Shown: in pieces, positions 14,051 through 16,131 of the stretch | How positions within the stretch are numbered: position 1 is the stretch's first letter | How the letters are laid out: the number at the start of each line of letters is the position of its first letter | Source of the DNA: Desulfobacteraceae bacterium | GTDB taxonomy: Bacteria; Desulfobacterota; DSM-4660; Desulfatiglandales; Desulfatiglandaceae | Length of the DNA: 16,131 bases | Reading direction: 5' to 3' | Assembly: GCA_011048855.1 (NCBI GenBank) | Contig: DSCZ01000311.1 | Location: forward strand, 1-16,131 | The notes under the pieces: generated by a model | The model's database searches: none | Seen by the model: the letters and a program-made list of their open reading frames with translations, nothing else | What the model was told of the DNA's origin: nothing | Position numbers and translations under genes: made by a program

Positions 14051-14088
14051 GGCGCAGAAAGTACGCGTTGAACTCCGCTTTCTGCGCC
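14051..14088 (+). repeat. Perfect 11-bp inverted repeat in the leader of the small Lys-rich gene
   Basis: GGCGCAGAAAG (14051-14061) and CTTTCTGCGCC (14078-14088) are exact complements with a 16-nt spacer, flanked on both sides by CGATCA-like bases. The repeat ends 15 nt before the ribosome binding site of the gene at 14116, so it could be an operator or a leader hairpin controlling that gene. Confidence 0.55.
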
Positions 14089-14115
14089 GATCAAGATTTA
14101 CTGAAAGGAGACACA

Positions 14116-14457
14116 ATGGGATCCAAAGACAAAGAAGTTCGGCTTCAACAGAGGGCTCTTCTCGAGAAACAACTCGATGACAGACTCGCTTTCGTCGCCG
14201 CACAGGGCATCAAGGGGAAAGACGCAGCAAAAGATAGCGGGTTGAGGATGATCAGGGCAAAAATTCGGGAGACGGACGCAAGGCTTAAAACCATTGAAGC
14301 CCTCGAGGAAAAGGCTGAAGAAATGGCCGCCCGGAAAGCAGAGAAACTTGCTGCGCCGAAAGTGAAAAAGAGCAAAAAGAAGACACAGGAAGAAGACACC
14401 GGCCCGAGCAAACGCCAGCAGAAAAAACAAAAGAAGAAAGAAACCAAGCCCCAGTAG
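14116..14457 (+). CDS. Small Lys/Glu-rich coiled-coil-like protein of unknown function
   Basis: A 113-residue protein starting at ATG 14116; AAAGGAG (14104-14110) sits 5 nt upstream, so an earlier in-frame ATG at 14068 is rejected. The first 75 residues are charged and helical (LQQRALLEKQLDDRLAFVAA, then IRETDARLKTIEALEEKAEE) and should form a coiled coil. The last 40 residues are a highly basic, Lys-rich tail (VKKSKKKTQ, KRQQKKQKKKETKPQ), which suggests binding to nucleic acid or another polyanion. No signal peptide or named domain is seen. It converges on pgm with a 12-nt gap and no terminator between. Confidence 0.7.
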   Translation: MGSKDKEVRLQQRALLEKQLDDRLAFVAAQGIKGKDAAKDSGLRMIRAKIRETDARLKTIEALEEKAEEMAARKAEKLAAPKVKKSKKKTQEEDTGPSKRQQKKQKKKETKPQ

Positions 14458-14469
14458 CAGCCGCTTCTT

Positions 14470-16122
14470 TCAGAGGCCCGCCTCCGACAATGCAGACATC
14501 ACGACGGTACGGGCCTCTTCCTGGATCTTTCTGAGATGGTCTTCGCCGTTGAAGCTTTCCGCGTAGATTTTGTATATGTCTTCGGTGCCGGAAGGACGGG
14601 CGGCGAACCACCCTCCCTCCGAAACAACCTTCAGACCTCCAATAGGCGCGCCGTTCCCGGGGGCCTTGGTCAAAACGGCCGTGATAGGTTCACCGGCAAG
14701 CCGGGTCGTCCTGACATTGTCGGGGGATAGAGCTGCAAGTGCTTCCTTCTGTTGGAGGCTTGCAGGCTCGTCGATTCTCTTGAAAAACGGGACCCCGAAC
14801 CGCGATGTCAGGTCTCTGTAATGGGCGGCCGGATCTTTACCGCTCCGTGCGGTTATTTCAGCGGCCAACAGATCCATTATAAAGCCGTCCTTGTCCGTGG
14901 TCCAGGGTGAAGCATCCTTCCTGAGAAAACTCGCACCGGCGCTCTCTTCTCCAGCGAATCCCAGGGAGCCTTCCAGCAAACCGTCCACGAACCATTTGAA
15001 TCCGACCGGCATTTCCCTGATCTGCCTGCCCAAGGCCGCTGCCACCCGGTCGATCATCGAACTGCTGACCAGGGTTTTCCCGACCGAAATGGATTCCTTC
15101 CACTCAGGCCTGTTCTGAAACAGATACCATACCGCGACGGCAAGGAAATGGTTTGGATTCATCAGGCCCTCCCGGGGGGTGACGATTCCATGGCGGTCAA
15201 AGTCCGGGTCGTTTCCGAACGCAATGTCATATTCCCGCCCGAGTTCAATCAACCGGGTCATGGCATAGGGCGAAGAACAGTCCATGCGGATCTTTCCGTC
15301 ATGATCGAGAGGCATGAATCTGAAGGCGGGATCCGGAACATCGTGAAAGACCGTTATATCCAGGCCGAAATATTCCGAGATGGGCTCCCAGAACCCAAGT
15401 CCCGAGCCGCCCAAAGCATCCGCAGCGATACGCAGCCCGGAGTCCCGGATGATTTCCATGTCGATGACCGCACCAAGGTCCTGAATATACGGAGCAATAT
15501 AATCGTACTCCCGGGTCGTTTCGCTCTTCAACGCGCGATCAAGGGAAATTCTCGCCACATCATTGTTTCCATCCTCCATCAGGCTGTTGGCCCTTTCGGC
15601 GATCCACCCCGTCACCTCCGCACCGGCCGGACCTCCGTGCGGAGGGTTGTATTTGATCCCTCCATCTTCAGGGGGATTGTGGCTGGGGGTTATAACTATC
15701 CCATCCGAAACCGCCGAGGGATGCTTCCGGTTATGAGTGAGCACCGCATGGGAAATAACCGGCGTGGGGGTGTAGCCGCCCTCTCGGTGTAGTCTCACGC
15801 TCACGCCGTTTGCAGCTAGCACTTCAATAGCGGTTCCGTGTGCGGGACCGGAAAGCGCGTGAGTGTCCATGCCGATAAAAAGGGGACCGGTGATCCCCTG
15901 GGCAGACCTGAAATCACATATTGCCTGAGTTATCGCCAGCACATGGGCCTCATTGAAACTCCCGGCGAGCGACGAGCCCCGGTGACCCGAAGTGCCGAAC
16001 TTCACCCTGCAGGCAGGATTGCCAGGGTCGATCAATTTATCGAAATAGGCTGCCACCAGTTTCCCGGGGTTTACAAGCATCGACCCGGGGGCCGTAGTTC
16101 CTGCGAGAGGGTGAAGGCTCAT
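14470..16122 (-). CDS. pgm: Phosphoglucomutase, alpha-D-glucose-phosphate specific
   Basis: A complete 550-residue enzyme (E. coli Pgm has 546) that interconverts glucose 1-phosphate and glucose 6-phosphate in the cytoplasm, linking glycolysis with glycogen and nucleotide-sugar synthesis. All four active-site loops are present: the phosphoserine loop TPSHNP (Ser147), the metal loop GNDPDFDR (Asp305, 307, 309), the sugar loop GEESAG (391-396) and the phosphate loop RPSGTED (509-515). The N-terminal FGTSGHRG (42-49) is typical of this subfamily. ATG 16122 is 9 nt from the window edge, so its promoter cannot be judged. This is a housekeeping gene and marks the chromosomal side of the accessory region. 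Confidence 0.97.
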   Translation of the reverse strand: MSLHPLAGTTAPGSMLVNPGKLVAAYFDKLIDPGNPACRVKFGTSGHRGSSLAGSFNEAHVLAITQAICDFRSAQGITGPLFIGMDTHALSGPAHGTAIEVLAANGVSVRLHREGGYTPTPVISHAVLTHNRKHPSAVSDGIVITPSHNPPEDGGIKYNPPHGGPAGAEVTGWIAERANSLMEDGNNDVARISLDRALKSETTREYDYIAPYIQDLGAVIDMEIIRDSGLRIAADALGGSGLGFWEPISEYFGLDITVFHDVPDPAFRFMPLDHDGKIRMDCSSPYAMTRLIELGREYDIAFGNDPDFDRHGIVTPREGLMNPNHFLAVAVWYLFQNRPEWKESISVGKTLVSSSMIDRVAAALGRQIREMPVGFKWFVDGLLEGSLGFAGEESAGASFLRKDASPWTTDKDGFIMDLLAAEITARSGKDPAAHYRDLTSRFGVPFFKRIDEPASLQQKEALAALSPDNVRTTRLAGEPITAVLTKAPGNGAPIGGLKVVSEGGWFAARPSGTEDIYKIYAESFNGEDHLRKIQEEARTVVMSALSEAGL

Positions 16123-16131
16123 CTGTTATCC

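Overview
This is a bacterial accessory region of about 14 kb lying between chromosomal material. At the left edge is the tail of an unidentified reading frame. At the right edge are a tRNA-Pro(TGG), a small Lys-rich protein and phosphoglucomutase (pgm). Base composition is mosaic by eye: the long minus-strand operon and pgm are GC-rich, while about 11270-12080 is markedly AT-rich. A lipoprotein signal and the gene styles suggest a Gram-negative bacterium, perhaps Proteobacteria or Desulfobacterota. The placement is inference; no taxonomic marker beyond pgm and one tRNA is available.

Left part (1-1250, plus strand): a YefM/YoeB-type toxin-antitoxin pair with a promoter overlapped by a palindrome, then a small lipoprotein gene and a GC-rich hairpin. 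Second part (1250-5050, plus strand): a graveyard of restriction-associated and phage-type DNA-binding genes. It holds the tail of a probable restriction-modification protein, a Bro-N protein with a central in-frame deletion, a KilA-N protein interrupted by one TAA, a deleted Bro-N fragment, and a Bro-N gene (interrupted by one TAG) fused to the start of a restriction-type helicase that breaks off just after its Walker A motif. A decayed restriction locus is the simplest reading.

Third part (5055-11262, minus strand): a tight operon that looks intact at the sequence level. In transcription order it has an unrecognised 117-aa frame, a short DNA cytosine-5 methyltransferase (motifs I to VIII, no target-recognition domain), a 1442-aa protein with a C-terminal HerA/FtsK-type ATPase, and a DNA glycosylase of the MIG (T:G mismatch) type. 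The methyltransferase would create 5-methylcytosine, the glycosylase would repair the T:G mismatches that arise when it deaminates, and the ATPase is the likely motor of a modification or defence system. No nuclease is evident. This is the best candidate here for an under-described system.

Fourth part (11263-13744): about 0.8 kb of AT-rich DNA without a gene, then a plus-strand pair with a 20-nt overlap: a Panacea/SocA-like protein and a MazF/PemK-like protein, a candidate Panacea toxin-antitoxin module. The 3' end of tRNA-Pro faces this cargo, which fits a genomic island inserted at the tRNA, although no integrase gene or second attachment site is visible in the window.
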